A stretch of 64,000 nt of DNA from Phallus indusiatus (lineage: Eukaryota; Basidiomycota; Agaricomycetes; Phallales; Phallaceae), in assembly GCA_027605045.1 (NCBI GenBank), contig JAQFWX010000008.1, forward strand, positions 930,001-994,000, written 5' to 3'. The position numbers were made by a program, and so were the translations under genes. This document shows, one piece after another, positions 23,558 through 34,468 of the stretch. Under the pieces are notes generated by a model. The model was not told the DNA's origin. It made no database searches and saw nothing but the letters and a program-made list of their open reading frames with translations. Numbering within the stretch: position 1 is the first letter of the stretch; each line of letters begins with the position of its first letter.

Positions 23558-24644
23558 GAGATGAGTCGGAAAATAAAAATGTACAGGGCCCGGGTGCACA
23601 AGTCAGTAGCGGGGCGTCTATATGTACTGTAGTTAGTACTCCTGAGGGACGACACCAGCGTTCTTGGCGGACTTGGACGGGAAAACGCGGACTTGGACAG
23701 GGAAGTGCGGACTTGTGCGGGCGTTGGACGGAAAGAAAGACGGACGAAAATAGACAAAGATAAGAAAAAGGAACGGACAGGACATACAAAAATGGACAAG
23801 GACGGACGAAAATATAGACATGGACAGAAGAAAAAGGACAGGCAGGATGGACAGAAACAGACATGGACGAGAAAAAGAAAAAGAAAAAATGGTGTGGGGG
23901 GGGGCAGACAAGTCCGAGGGTTTTCGCGCTGGTGGAGTACCTACTCCCCCTTCTAGGACGGACCGGAGTGGACGTCGGACGGGCGGACTACGCGGACCCA
24001 GAGTCGGACTTGGGTGGAATCACTTACAATGGACTCCAAAGGGTTACTTCATGACGAGTTTTCAAAGGCCAGAGCCGGAAAATACCGGAGTTGGCGTGCG
24101 CGCGCGGACTTCTTCAGAACCGAAGTACTGCAAAGTACGGACAAAGTCCGAAGCAGGTACTGGACGGAGTGGGTGCCTTTGTTGTCAGATGGTGGACATC
24201 TCTAGAAAAACGTCAGGGGAAGTCGGGAAATGTTCGGACTTGCCCGGGAAAGTGCGGACTTGTCCAAACGCAGGGGGTTCTGAAGACATGAACGGGAGAT
24301 ACACAGGGTGGTTGCGGGGTCCTGGAAAAGGGTACTGCTTGTTCCATATCGACCAACGGGTCACAGCGGGTTAGCGAGTGGTATCCATGGACTAACAACC
24401 GACCTATGATCTATCAGAGTTGCAGGGGACCTGCCGGAGGAGTGTGCGGACTGCACGGATGGGTGCCCGGACCTTGCGGACTACATTCCGGACGAAGTCC
24501 GAGACGTGTGATCCCTGAAGGTCAGATGGGCAGAGCCAGACATAAATAGATAAAAAAAAAGAAAAAAGGAACCAGAAGTCGCTGTGGACGAAGCAAAGTC
24601 CGGTCGGGCGCGACGAGGTCCGACGCGGACAGGACACTCGGACT

Positions 24645-26117
24645 TCAGTACTCATCACTCTCACTGTCCACTGAGGCATCACCCTCAGAAGTGGGAGGTT
24701 CAGAGTCGGAGTTGGTGTCCTCAGGGTTGGACGAAGACGAGGGTGCAGGGGAGTGTGGACGAGAGGAGTCCTCATCTTCGGAAACAGGGGCGGAGTCGGA
24801 CGGAGCAGGATCGGACTGGACGGAGTCAGAGTACGCAGCGTCGGACTGGACGGGGGATGGAGAACGGACGGAACGGGAGGAGTTGGACGAGGGTGAGACA
24901 GGTCGAGATGATGTGGACGGACAACGGAGTTCGGACTCGGACTCAGGTTCGGACTCGGGATCGGACTCAGACTGCGAGGCCGGACAACCTCGGACTTGAA
25001 GTCCGCGCCTACGTTCGACGCGTTCCCAGTGGATGGCGTCAAACTGGAGGACCATGTCTCGGAGTTGGGCAAGGGTGTCGGGGAAATGTCGGGAGTCGTC
25101 AATCTGGTCCCGGAGACGGTCCGGAAGTTGACTCAGGGCAAGGGAGAACAAGGCACGATCGTTCCAGGGGACCTGAACAGCATGCCTGGTGAACTGGGTG
25201 AAAAAGTCCGAAGCTCGTCCGGAGTCCGGGAAACGCAGGGTCCGGAGAGCGTACTCTGCGTCCTGGACAGGGCGTGTGGACCCGAAGCTGGTCCGCAGGA
25301 ACTGGGCAAAGAGGTCCCAGTTGTTGAGCCAGGGAAAGTCCCTACCAGACTCAATATAAGGGGTGACGAGCATGAGGGGAGAGTCGGACAGATGTGTCAG
25401 GGCGAAGGTGACCTTGTCTGTGTCAGTGGCATACACCTGGGGTTTGGCGCGAAAGACCAACTGGCACTGGGTGAGGAAGGTGCGGAGTTTGTCCAGGGAC
25501 GTCCCATCGAACAAGTCTGGGGATCGGACTTTGATGCTGGATGAGAGGTTGGACGGGGCGATGGACGGGACGGCCGGACTTGGTCGGACCTGACGGGGAG
25601 CGGGCGAGATGGACGGAGAGGCTGAGAGAGTTTGAGGAGTGGGGGCTGGGGTGAGTCGGAGTTGCTGGTCCATGAAGTCCCGCATGCGGTCCAGAGCGAA
25701 CTGCAATTCGTCCATGGCAGAGACTGGACGACTTGGACTGGAGACGTGGACAACAGCAGGGGAGGAGAAACGGAGGTGCAGAGTGTCGTCCGAAGGAAGT
25801 CCAGGAATGTCCGGTGGTCCAGAGGAGCGAGATGGACCAGGTACTGTGGACGACGAAGTACGGACCTCGGGCGAGAAGGTGGACAGAGAGGGGACGGATG
25901 GATGGGCAGAGGGATGGACGGATGGACGGATGGGTGGACGATGAGGTGTCCGGAAGGGTGTCTGCAACACTGTGGACGGAGTACGAGAAGGTGGTCGCAG
26001 CAGAGGTTGGGATGGACCCACGGACGGAAGTGCGGACAGAGTACGGACAGGAGTACGGGGCGGGGAATGGACAGAATGAGAGGATTGGGTCGGACGAGGA
26101 GTGTTGGGGTCGGACAT
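24645..26117 (-). CDS. Gypsy-2 Gag-like protein
   Basis: 490 residues starting MSDPNTPRPTQSS, 42 bases inside the 5' LTR. The first ~180 residues are Pro/Ser/Arg-rich. Residues ~195-350 form a retrotransposon gag domain (FDGTSLDKLRTFLTQCQL, WDLFAQFLRTSFG, DRALFSLALSQLPDRLRDQI). The end is Ser/Asp/Glu-rich. No CCHC zinc knuckle is visible and no pol follows, so the element must be mobilised in trans. It packages RNA in virus-like particles by family analogy. Confidence 0.8.
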   Translation of the reverse strand: MSDPNTPRPTQSSHSVHSPPRTPVRTLSALPSVGPSQPLLRPPSRTPSTVLQTPFRTPHRPPIRPSVHPSAHPSVPSLSTFSPEVRTSSSTVPGPSRSSGPPDIPGLPSDDTLHLRFSSPAVVHVSSPSRPVSAMDELQFALDRMRDFMDQQLRLTPAPTPQTLSASPSISPAPRQVRPSPAVPSIAPSNLSSSIKVRSPDLFDGTSLDKLRTFLTQCQLVFRAKPQVYATDTDKVTFALTHLSDSPLMLVTPYIESGRDFPWLNNWDLFAQFLRTSFGSTRPVQDAEYALRTLRFPDSGRASDFFTQFTRHAVQVPWNDRALFSLALSQLPDRLRDQIDDSRHFPDTLAQLRDMVLQFDAIHWERVERRRGLQVRGCPASQSESDPESEPESESELRCPSTSSRPVSPSSNSSRSVRSPSPVQSDAAYSDSVQSDPAPSDSAPVSEDEDSSRPHSPAPSSSSNPEDTNSDSEPPTSEGDASVDSESDEY

Positions 26118-26158
26118 GATAAAGAAAAGGGCCGGCGAGTGGGCTAGTCTGAATATAC

Positions 26159-26776
26159 TGTCACGCGCCGTGTTCCGGGCGTCTAGGCGGAAGTCCGGGG
26201 AGTCCGGACTACGGGACAGAAGGGACTTGGCTTCAGCTTATGTGCTGCGCCGACTCAGACGACCCTGGATATCCCTTAATTTCGGACTAGAAGTCCAAGA
26301 CAGCCCGGACGTAGTCCGGGCAGGTCCGGACAAGTACTGGGAGCGGACTTTAAACGAGATAGATAAGAGAAGATTTGATTATAAAGAGTTTAACTGGGCT
26401 AGACTTAAAATAGACTTGAATACGACTTGATATTCAGACTGGGGAGCCCCAGACGAAGTCTGGGGCTTTAAATACAAAAAGCTAGACTACTAGAACTAAA
26501 GGAGATATAACTAAAAGGAGACTAGTTGCACAGCACCAGAAACATATCTGGCACTTGCTTTCTAATGCTCCGGACAGAATGTCCCCATAAGGAAATGTCC
26601 TAGTCCGGACGAAGTCCGGACCTTGGACTTACCGGACGTGGACAGAATAACGGACTACGCACTGTTGGACAAGTACTGACGCTCGGACATGGTGGATATA
26701 CTAAATATGGACGGGGATTGGGCGCCGGACCTCGGAGAGGTCTGGATTAGGATCGGGTGGCACGAGGGTCGTGACA
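26159..26776 (-). repeat. Gypsy-2 5' LTR
   Basis: 618 bp. Differs from its partner by a few bases, including one small inverted core (see findings). Followed on the minus strand by gtatattcag and the gag start. Confidence 0.88.
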
Positions 26777-26787
26777 CCATCCCCCCT

Positions 26788-29700
26788 TCAACGAGGCGGC
26801 GTCCCGACGCCTGTAGCTTCGACTAATGACGCCTGTAACCTTGAGAAATCGAACCGAGGGCGACGATGGAAAAGAAGGCCATTTATCGAGCGTGGCGCAC
26901 TCGGATGTTCGCGGTGGAATTCCTTAATGAGATCTGGGGCTGCAATATTTGACTCGGGTTCCCACTGATCGTGCTCGGGACCATAGCCTTCCCAACGCAC
27001 CTTATACTCGAGTCGTCTCCGGAAGACACGACTGTCTAAGATCCGTTCCACGACATAGTGTTCACCATCGTCTCTGACCTCAGGAGGGGGGGGGGCCTTA
27101 ACGCGACGACCCGGGATTGTATCTTCAACCTTTGGACGCAACTTCCCGACGTGGAACACTGGATGAAGCCTTGACATCGACAGTGGTAAACGCAGCTTAT
27201 ATGCGTGTGATCCAACCTTGCTGACTATCGGAAAAGGCCCCAAGTACCGATGCGATAACTTGACGGAGGGCCTGGTGGTACGGATATCGCTCGAATCAAG
27301 GTATACCTTGTCGCCAACCTTGTATTCAGGTGCTGGGATGTGTTTCTGATCATAGTACTTGGCCATCTCGTCTTTCGACCTGGCTATAGCGGCCTTGGCT
27401 TCCTCTATTGTCGACTCCATACGCGTCTTGAACTCGTTGACAGATTCGATCTTTGAGTCGGCAACCAGCGGTTCGAATCCCATACGAGGATGTCGTCCAG
27501 TGTCGAGTTCAAAGGGTGTTGAACGCGTGGCTGAGTGTACGTGGTTGTTATATGCGAACTCAGCCAAGGGCAGTATCTGGTCCCAGTCGTCCTGTCGCTC
27601 AGAGGTGAAAAGTCGAAGGTACTGTTCGACTTCTGCGTTGACACGCTCTGTCTGACCATCGGTTTGAGGATGATATGCCGTAGAGGGTGCAAGCCGTATG
27701 CCAAGGAGCCTAGAAAGCTCCTGTGTGAAGCGGGACGCGAACTGGGGGCCCCTGTCAGAGATCACCTTCATGGGGAGACCATGGAGCTTCCAGACATGTT
27801 GAAGGTACAGACGGGCTAGACCTGTCGCGTCAAGTGTCGTAAATGTCGGCACGAAATGAACCCGCTTGGTGAGAGAGTCGACGACAGAGAGGATAGCGTC
27901 GAAACCGTTGGATTCTGGTAGCTCCACGATGAAGTCGACTGAGATGTGTTCCCAAGGTCGACTTGGCACTTCTGTGGGCCGGAGAAGGCCATAGGGAGCA
28001 TGACGAGACGGTTTCGTACGTAAACACATGTCGCAGGCCTCGACATAGCGTTGGACATACCTAGAGACACCCGGCCACCAGAAGGTGCGCGAAACGAGCT
28101 CGAGAGTCTTGAAACGACCCGGGTGACCACCGAGTTTGGTGTCGTGATGTCTGGAAAGGATTTTCCGACGCAACTCGTCGACGTTTGGCACGTAGACCTT
28201 GCCGCGATAATAGAGGAGGTCCTGGTCTTCAAACCATTCCGACGAGTGAGCTGAACGACCACCCAGTGCACGAAGTGTTGCAACGGCTTTAGACACACTA
28301 TCCTCGACCTTGCCTTCCCGATTGGCCTTGCGAATCTGGCGTAAAAGGTCCTCCTCCTCCCCCTTAAGACGGAATGTTTGCAGAGCATTGATTGCAAACA
28401 TTTCGGGTCGGATTAGAGTGACGCCACGATTATCGTCCTTTCCCGAGCCATGATCTGGGCGACGGGATAGGCCATCAGGTTTACCCATCGACTTACCCGG
28501 TATATGCTGTAGGGTGAAGTCGAATCGTGAGAGATATACTGACCATCTAGCTTGACGACGATTGAGGTTACGCGCGGACATGAAATACTCGAGATTCTTG
28601 TGATCAGTCCGTATGTCGATAGGGTGAGATGCGCCTTCGAGAAAGTGTCGCCATTCCTCCAAAGATCGTATGATAGCGAGCATCTCCTTGTCGTGAATCT
28701 CGTAGTTGCGTTCGACAGGGCTAAGGGCCTTCGAGAAGAACGCAACTGGGTGCCATTTACCGTCCTCGTTCGACAACTGTGAAAGAACCGCGCCTGTTGC
28801 GAAGTCGGAACTGTCTGCTTCGACTCTGTAAGGATTAGCAGGGTTGGGAATGAGGAGAATGGGAGCGGAGGTGATTGACGACTTCAGAGTATCGAAAGCA
28901 TGCTGACAAGTGTCAGACCAGACGAAGGGAATGTCCTTCTTGGTTAACCCGAACATGGGATTGGCGATATGCGCGAAGTCCTTGATAAACCGACGATAGA
29001 AGTTGGCGAAACCTAAGAAGGACTGGACCTCCGTGACATTCTTCGGGACAGGCCAGTCTCTGACACCCGAGACTTTTGCGGGATCCATCTCTACGGTGTT
29101 CTCGGAAATGACGACACCTAGGTACTCGATTTTAGTCCGACAGAACTCGCACTTCTCCGCCTTGAGATACAGCTTGTGCTCGCGGAGACGTTCGAGAACG
29201 CGTCGTGTCACCCTGTCGTGCTGTTCCCGATCCCGAGTGTAAATGAGAATGTCGTCGATATAGACGGCAACGACACCTTCCGAGATCATGTCTTCAAAGA
29301 TCTCGTTCATCATCGTCTGGAAGGTGGCAGGACTGTTAGTGAGACCAAAGAACATCACCAAGGGCTCGAAGAGGCCACGATTGGTGCGGAAAGCAGCCTT
29401 CCACTCATCTCCTTCCTTTATCCGTACGTTGTTGTAACCCCAGCGCACATCCAGCTTGGTAAAGTACCGGGCACCTTGCAGTTTGTTGATGAGTTCCGAG
29501 ATCAGAGGCAGCGGGTAACGATTCTTGATTGTCATGGCGTTCAACGCGCGATAGTCCTGAATAAGGCGAAGAGAGCCATCTTTCTTCTTAATGAAGAACA
29601 CCGGGGACGCCATGGGCGACTTGGAGGGCCGGATTCATCCAGACGCAAGGTTCTCTTCCAGAAACGCATCTAACTCGGCCTGTTCGTTAGGTGACAGCGG

Positions 29701-30732
29701 GTAGATCTTGCAAGACTTGGGCTCAGAACCTGGTACAAGTTCTATCGGGTGATCCCACTTCTTCGACTGCGGCAACGAATCGAATGACTCCTTCGAGAAA
29801 ATGTCGGCAAAGTCGTGGAACCTTTCTGGCACGATATCCCGAAAGCCCTTGGGAGCTGGTGCGTCTGCGTTGTTGGCGTGGGCCTGAGCCAGTCGCTGGG
29901 AGATGGTCTCGGTGGCATATATGCGGTGAGTGTCGGGCTTGTCGGGTAGCATTGATATCGCGAACAGTCGATCACCCTCTTCAATCTCAGACTCGACATC
30001 GACGAGGTCTGGTATGTCAGGATCATCGGCCTCAGTGTTGTCGAGCTCTGGTAGAGGTGCGCGTCGGATCTGTTGGAACGCGCGCTTAGAGAGCTTACCC
30101 GCTGGCCAGCGTGGAGCACAAGACCGACAACTGGGGCTGCAGCGCATGAACTCTACTTGACCAGTTGTGTAGTCTATGATGGGATTGTGAGCCTTGAACC
30201 ACGGCAGCCCAAATAGGACGGGATACTTGAGCGAGGTAACGGCGAACAAGGTGCGTTCAGAGTGATCCCGAAACCGAACAACCAGGTCGACGACGTGGGT
30301 GATAGAGCCAGCATGGTTGGGCGTACCATCGACATTAAACACGGGAATTGGTTTAGCAAGACGTACGGAGGGAAGCCGATGCTTCTCGACAAAGTCGCGG
30401 TCGAGGAACATACCGCTAGCTCCAGTGTCCAGCATGGCCTTGCTGTGCAGCAGGGCTCCAGTGTCAACACTCTGTAGTTCCACCGGGATCTCTAGCTTCT
30501 GCGTGCCAGCAGTAGCTGCGAGTCGGTATTCCTTTGGCAATGCGCGACGTTGAGAAGGCGACAGCATACATGGAGTTGAAACAGAGCGTGTAGCAGGTGG
30601 AGACGATTCTTTGGGTTTATCAGGGGATGCAGCAGGGGTAGTTAGATTCGAATCAGAAGTGTCATTTTGTTCGCGATCTATGTACAAAATGTCGAATCTA
30701 TTAGATGTCGGCAACGAGGGTGCATCTATCAC
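26788..30732 (-). pseudogene. Gypsy-3 Pol polyprotein, one in-frame stop
   Basis: Protease, reverse transcriptase, RNase H, integrase and chromodomain in one frame of ~1315 codons. Motifs: DTGASGMFLD (protease), FFIKKKDGSLRLIQDYRALN and YIDDILIYT (RT), EADSSDFATGAVLS (RNase H), the HHCC zinc finger with CDMCLRTK, VDFIVELP and SDRGPQFAS (integrase), and RILDSRVFRRRLEYKVRWEG (chromodomain). A single TGA at 29635-29637, after ENLASG and before IRPSKSP, splits it into 365 and 941 residues. The expected codon there is probably CGA, so one C-to-T change suffices. Pol overlaps the end of gag in the -1 frame at GAGTGATAG. Confidence 0.85.
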
Positions 30733-31913
30733 TCGTCGCCGTTTTGAAAATCCTCTACCTCTGCTGCAGCTACAGTCTCTCCCTCTGTCAGAGTAGAGTC
30801 ACCACGTGTCTGGGCTTCTATCGCGTCTTTCTGGGCCAGCAGATGCGCGATATTGTCGTCTAACTCCTCGGGCTGGAGATACCGGATGTCATATGCACGA
30901 GGGCATTCGCGAGCCCAATGGCCTGCTGCCCCACAGCGACGACACCTGGTTGATTCTAGGCCAGCACGTCGACGGGCAGCGTCAACGTCCATCGGATCAT
31001 GCCTAACCTGGGGTGCAGGAGCAGGAGCCGTAGGTCTTGGAGGCAACGTGGGCACGATTTGAGATGCTGGCCTGGGAGGTGGATAGGGAGGAGCCTGATA
31101 GGAAGGGGCAGGGGGCCTCCTCTGGATCTGGAGGGTCTGATACGACGGAAAAGGGTTGGGACGAGGTCGATTAATGGGAACAGCTGCGGGATTTGTCTGA
31201 GCCGTTCCAGAGCCCACGAGTCGACGGCGAGCAGCGGTGAAGGCCTCGTTGGCACGCCTGTCCATGTCAAACATGCGTGCTTGCCTGATCCAGCCTTCGT
31301 AGTCGTGGAGTGCGGGTCGGTCTTTCATCGTCGCTACCAGAGATGCAATTGCCGGGTCTAGACTGTTACGAAAGTACGTGTTAATGGCGAGCCCTTCCGT
31401 AAAGCCAGCGTGCTCAATGAGTACGCGGAAGGCGTCTACATACTCTTCCACAGTCCTGTTGCCTTGGACATAGCGGTTGGAGTAGAGGGCGTTGATGGCA
31501 TCTTCTTGCTCGGATTGTGGAAAGAAATCTGCCTTGAATCTTTCCCGGAAGGCATCCCAGTCAGCGAAGGGCTTCTCTCCCCTTTGATACCTTTTCAGCA
31601 TAGATTCGCTGAAGGTAAGGGCACGACCTTCATTCATGTACGACATCGCCCAGCCGATCTTGAGTTCATCAGTCTCGAAGTCGCGACTGCATATACTCAT
31701 GTAGAACTCGACAGTGTTCCAAAAGGCGCGACCCTTGGAGCGATCTCCGTCGAACGAAGGAGGTACAGCAGGTCGGGTATTTCGGGAAGAGCGTGAACTG
31801 GCTTGATGCTCAGGAGCCGGTGGTTGTCCAGACGAGGACGCGTCGCCCACAGGGGGGTTTTGGGTTGGAGCAGCTCTAGCCGCGTCTCGGATGCTCTGCA
31901 GCACCTCAATCAT
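30729..31913 (-). CDS. Gypsy-3 Gag
   Basis: 394 residues beginning MIEVLQSIRD. It has a gag domain (FWNTVEFYMSICSRDF, ADWDAFRERFKADFFPQSEQ, YVDAFRVLIEHAGFTEG), a Pro-rich linker and a CCHC zinc knuckle CRRCGAAGHWAREC near residue 345. The stop TGA overlaps the start of the pol frame. It binds and packages element RNA by family analogy. It is intact. Confidence 0.85.
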   Translation of the reverse strand: MIEVLQSIRDAARAAPTQNPPVGDASSSGQPPAPEHQASSRSSRNTRPAVPPSFDGDRSKGRAFWNTVEFYMSICSRDFETDELKIGWAMSYMNEGRALTFSESMLKRYQRGEKPFADWDAFRERFKADFFPQSEQEDAINALYSNRYVQGNRTVEEYVDAFRVLIEHAGFTEGLAINTYFRNSLDPAIASLVATMKDRPALHDYEGWIRQARMFDMDRRANEAFTAARRRLVGSGTAQTNPAAVPINRPRPNPFPSYQTLQIQRRPPAPSYQAPPYPPPRPASQIVPTLPPRPTAPAPAPQVRHDPMDVDAARRRAGLESTRCRRCGAAGHWARECPRAYDIRYLQPEELDDNIAHLLAQKDAIEAQTRGDSTLTEGETVAAAEVEDFQNGDE

Positions 31914-31926
31914 CTGTGAGGCCTGG

Positions 31927-32553
31927 TGTCACGCCCGCGTAACACCTCGCTTAAGCGGAGCTCCGCTCATTCCTTTTACGTACCTCGCTTATATTCTTTT
32001 TGTTTCCCCGTTCCGAACCATTTCCTTTTCCGTCCTTGTTATCTTGTTGTAACCCGTTTCAGGTCTCTATTTAGTTTCATAGCTATTTAAAGATCGAGCT
32101 TCCTGTAACTACTTCTCCAGTTCTGATATAGATCTTATTCCGCCCAATCTCTCACACGTTTCATATCTCGATCCAATCTCATCTCAGATCCCTTGTCGTC
32201 GTTGACGGCGTCCTCGAACGTCGTCGGCGACGTTGCGTCTATCTTCTTCAACAACTACCTCTGACCAACTTCTCCGACCCCATTCCTAACTCCAAGACTC
32301 CGACGTCCTCCGACTCAGTCTCTACCCAGAACCTCCGACGTTGTTAAAGCCTCGGAGAACTCACCCTAGACCCCTGTACGTGGCCCGACCTAGTACTAAC
32401 CTAGGAAAGCCTCGTAGCCCTGCCCCGACCCGAAATTGTTGGTGACGCACCGTGAGGGCGCAACTCAAGAGTAAGTTGAAGCCGACCAACATCCGACCCA
32501 CGTCCGATCCTGTCCCGAGCCTCGCTTAGTCATCCCGACCCCGGCGCGTAACA
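31927..32553 (+). repeat. Gypsy-1 5' LTR
   Basis: tgtcacgcccgc to cgcgtaaca, 627 bp. By eye identical to 39727-40353. Confidence 0.88.
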
Positions 32554-32604
32554 GTATATCAGAACTGACACTCACGTGCGTTTTCACTCCCGTTCCTGCC
32601 CACC

Positions 32605-34434
32605 ATGACCCGAACCGTTACTATCTCTCGGGTGGGTCAACCTTTTCCCATCCGAACTGATCCCGTATCACCTGCCCCTATTCCCACCACCTCCGCGGAC
32701 GAACGAGCAATCCGACGTTTGAATCGCGAAGCAAAGAAGGACCAGATCAATGGTATCACCAATGACACCACTGAAACCATCTCGACGAGGTTCTTCGATG
32801 CTCAAGAACAACGTCGTCATCGTGAGTCCATGATCGCATCTGCCCGACCCCTTCCCTCTGGCGATGAGATCATTCCCGCGACTCCACAATCTTCCGAGGC
32901 AGCGTCGACCCCACGTCCTTCTCGAAAGAAGAAAAGCAAAGGCAAGGCCCGCGCTAGAACCCCCTCCGAAGACCCGTACGATTCCGAGTCTTCCGAGGAT
33001 TCTTACAACGGCATTGGTCGTCGTCGCCACCATCACCACCAACACAGATCCGAGCCTGGTGCATCCGGGCAAGCCCCAGACCCACCTCCTAACCCATCTC
33101 CGAACCCACCTCCCAGCAGTCACACCCCAGTCGACTCTCCAGGTCGTGGTCCTAGACGAAACCCGACTCCTCCCGCTTCCGAACCTCCTCCGCCACCTCC
33201 CAGACAACCCCGTTTCCAACCACCCCGTGGACCTCCCAGCGACCCTGGTGATGATGATGATGATCCTGATGATGAGTCTAGCGACTCTGAGTCACGACGT
33301 CGTCGTCGCCGACGTGGTCACCGCTCGCGACGCTCAAGACGCTCTCGTTCCCGTTCCCGATCCCCTTCTGGTGGCTACATCAGAACAAAAGATCTCTCGG
33401 CGCTGATTAAGGCTATCACCGAGAGCACTGGGGAACACGGCGGGGACAAGTCCGGTGTCAAAGCTCGCGAACCCGACACCTACGATGGTTCTAGTGACGA
33501 GAAGCTTCGCATTTTCGTCTACCAGTGCGACCTTTATTTCATGGCCCAGCCCAAGAAGTTCAAAGAAGACACTGCCAAGGTGGCTTTCGCCATCTCCTTC
33601 CTCCGAGGCAGTGCCATGTCCTACTTCCGAACCTTCGGTGCATCCCACGATGTCATCGTTGCCCACGACTTCCTGCACAACTGGAAGGCCTTCATCACCA
33701 AACTCAACAACCTCTTCGGTTCCTTCAACCCCGAAGATGAGGATGAAGACGCCATCCATCGCATCGCCTTCCCCAATGATGGTAAGGCTACCGAGTACTT
33801 TATCAAGTTCGCCGAGTACCAGAACCGCGTCTCCTTCGACGATCGGTCCCTCCGTTACATTGTCCGCCGAGCCATTCCCGAACGCATCCGAGCGGCCATC
33901 ACCAATCAAGGCCTCCGAGACGACACTTTCGAACAGCTCCGTCAAGCCGTTCTCAAGGTCGATAGCCAATATTGGTCCAAGAAGAGCCGCGAAGAGAACG
34001 AGCGCAAGGAATATCAAGCCTTGCAAGCCAAGTTCAGTAAGTACGACAAGAAGAACAACTCGTCCTCTAGTTCGGCGAAGCCATCTGCGACGTCGAACGA
34101 CTCTGCATCTAAGTCCAACAGCAACAGCAGCAACAACAGCAACAGCAACAACAGCAACAACGGCAACAACAAAAACAAGCCGAAGACTTCGACAACCCCG
34201 GGACCCAAGCCTGAACACCTAGGACCTGATGGTAAGCTTACAGCTACCGAGAAGGACCGTCGAGTCAAGGAAGGCTTGTGCCTCATCTGTGCAACCAAGG
34301 GACACATGGCCCGAGATTGCCCCGATCCCGCAACAACAACAGCAGCAGCAGCAACAACAAACCTGCTAAAGCTCGTGCCGCAACTGCTACCGAACCTTTG
34401 TCGTCCATTCCCGAGGCGACAATCGAAGAGGTAA
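32605..34434 (+). CDS. Gypsy-1 Gag (C-terminus altered by a 1-nt change)
   Basis: 609 residues from ATG 32605. A Pro/Ser/Arg-rich N-terminal third is followed by a gag domain (YDGSSDEKLRIFVYQCDLYF, RGSAMSYFRTFGASHD, NRVSFDDRSLRYIVRRAIPE), an Asn/Ser repeat tract and a CCHC knuckle CLICATKGHMARDC near residue 570. After the knuckle the frame reads an unlikely TTTAAAATT peptide. The neighbouring frame reads Asn/Ser-rich then ATIEEVKN before TAG 34440. A single missing base around 34325-34332 (cgatcccgc) most likely displaced the natural end. Confidence 0.8.
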   Translation: MTRTVTISRVGQPFPIRTDPVSPAPIPTTSADERAIRRLNREAKKDQINGITNDTTETISTRFFDAQEQRRHRESMIASARPLPSGDEIIPATPQSSEAASTPRPSRKKKSKGKARARTPSEDPYDSESSEDSYNGIGRRRHHHHQHRSEPGASGQAPDPPPNPSPNPPPSSHTPVDSPGRGPRRNPTPPASEPPPPPPRQPRFQPPRGPPSDPGDDDDDPDDESSDSESRRRRRRRGHRSRRSRRSRSRSRSPSGGYIRTKDLSALIKAITESTGEHGGDKSGVKAREPDTYDGSSDEKLRIFVYQCDLYFMAQPKKFKEDTAKVAFAISFLRGSAMSYFRTFGASHDVIVAHDFLHNWKAFITKLNNLFGSFNPEDEDEDAIHRIAFPNDGKATEYFIKFAEYQNRVSFDDRSLRYIVRRAIPERIRAAITNQGLRDDTFEQLRQAVLKVDSQYWSKKSREENERKEYQALQAKFSKYDKKNNSSSSSAKPSATSNDSASKSNSNSSNNSNSNNSNNGNNKNKPKTSTTPGPKPEHLGPDGKLTATEKDRRVKEGLCLICATKGHMARDCPDPATTTAAAATTNLLKLVPQLLPNLCRPFPRRQSKR

Positions 34435-34442
34435 AAAACTAG
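34433..34442 (+). promoter_or_regulatory. Slippery heptamer A-AAA-AAC before the ancestral gag stop
   Basis: In the inferred ancestral gag frame the codons are GTA AAA AAC TAG, so the last base of GTA plus AAA AAC forms a canonical -1 frameshift heptamer (34433-34439) directly before the stop. After a -1 slip the next codons are CTA GTC TGC GAC, in frame with pol at 34469. Confidence 0.65.
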
Positions 34443-34468
34443 TCTGCGACCCACCAGAAACTCGTCCT

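Larger units (their letters stand above)
22413..26776 (-). mobile_element. Gypsy-2, gag-only non-autonomous LTR retrotransposon
   Basis: LTRs at 22413-23029 and 26159-26776 (617 and 618 bp, nearly identical, tgtcacgcgcc...gtcgtgaca) with the 5-bp duplication CCATC at 22408-22412 and 26777-26781. The minus strand carries a gag frame and a purine-rich tract (AGAGGGGGAATAC) before the 3' LTR. There is no protease, reverse transcriptase or integrase. A solo LTR of the Gypsy-3 family is inserted inside. Confidence 0.85.
22012..31926 (-). mobile_element. Gypsy-3 chromodomain retrotransposon (5' end missing)
   Basis: Minus-strand Ty3/Gypsy element. It has gag at 31913-30729, pol at 30732-26788, a polypurine tract reading GGGGGGATGG on the minus strand just before the 3' LTR, and the 3' LTR at 22407-22012. 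The interval 22413-26776 is a separate insertion (Gypsy-2) within the polypurine tract region. The 5' LTR and most of the 5' untranslated region are absent: only ~13 bases precede gag before a Gypsy-1 LTR begins at 31927. Confidence 0.85.

Noticed and set aside
24404..25192. Several long frames on both strands around the Gypsy-2 gag
   Set aside because: The region is GC-rich with few stop codons; only the 490-codon minus-strand frame has a gag domain.
33270..33360. Repetitive Arg/Ser codons and short repeats as a possible CRISPR or satellite
   Set aside because: Low-complexity coding sequence in gag; no regular repeat-spacer structure and the context is eukaryotic.
33334..34218. Long minus-strand open frame across Gypsy-1 gag (294 codons)
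   Set aside because: It lies opposite conserved gag sequence, is biased by the Asn/Ser repeats and has no motif or splice support, unlike the antisense gene at 38330-39578.
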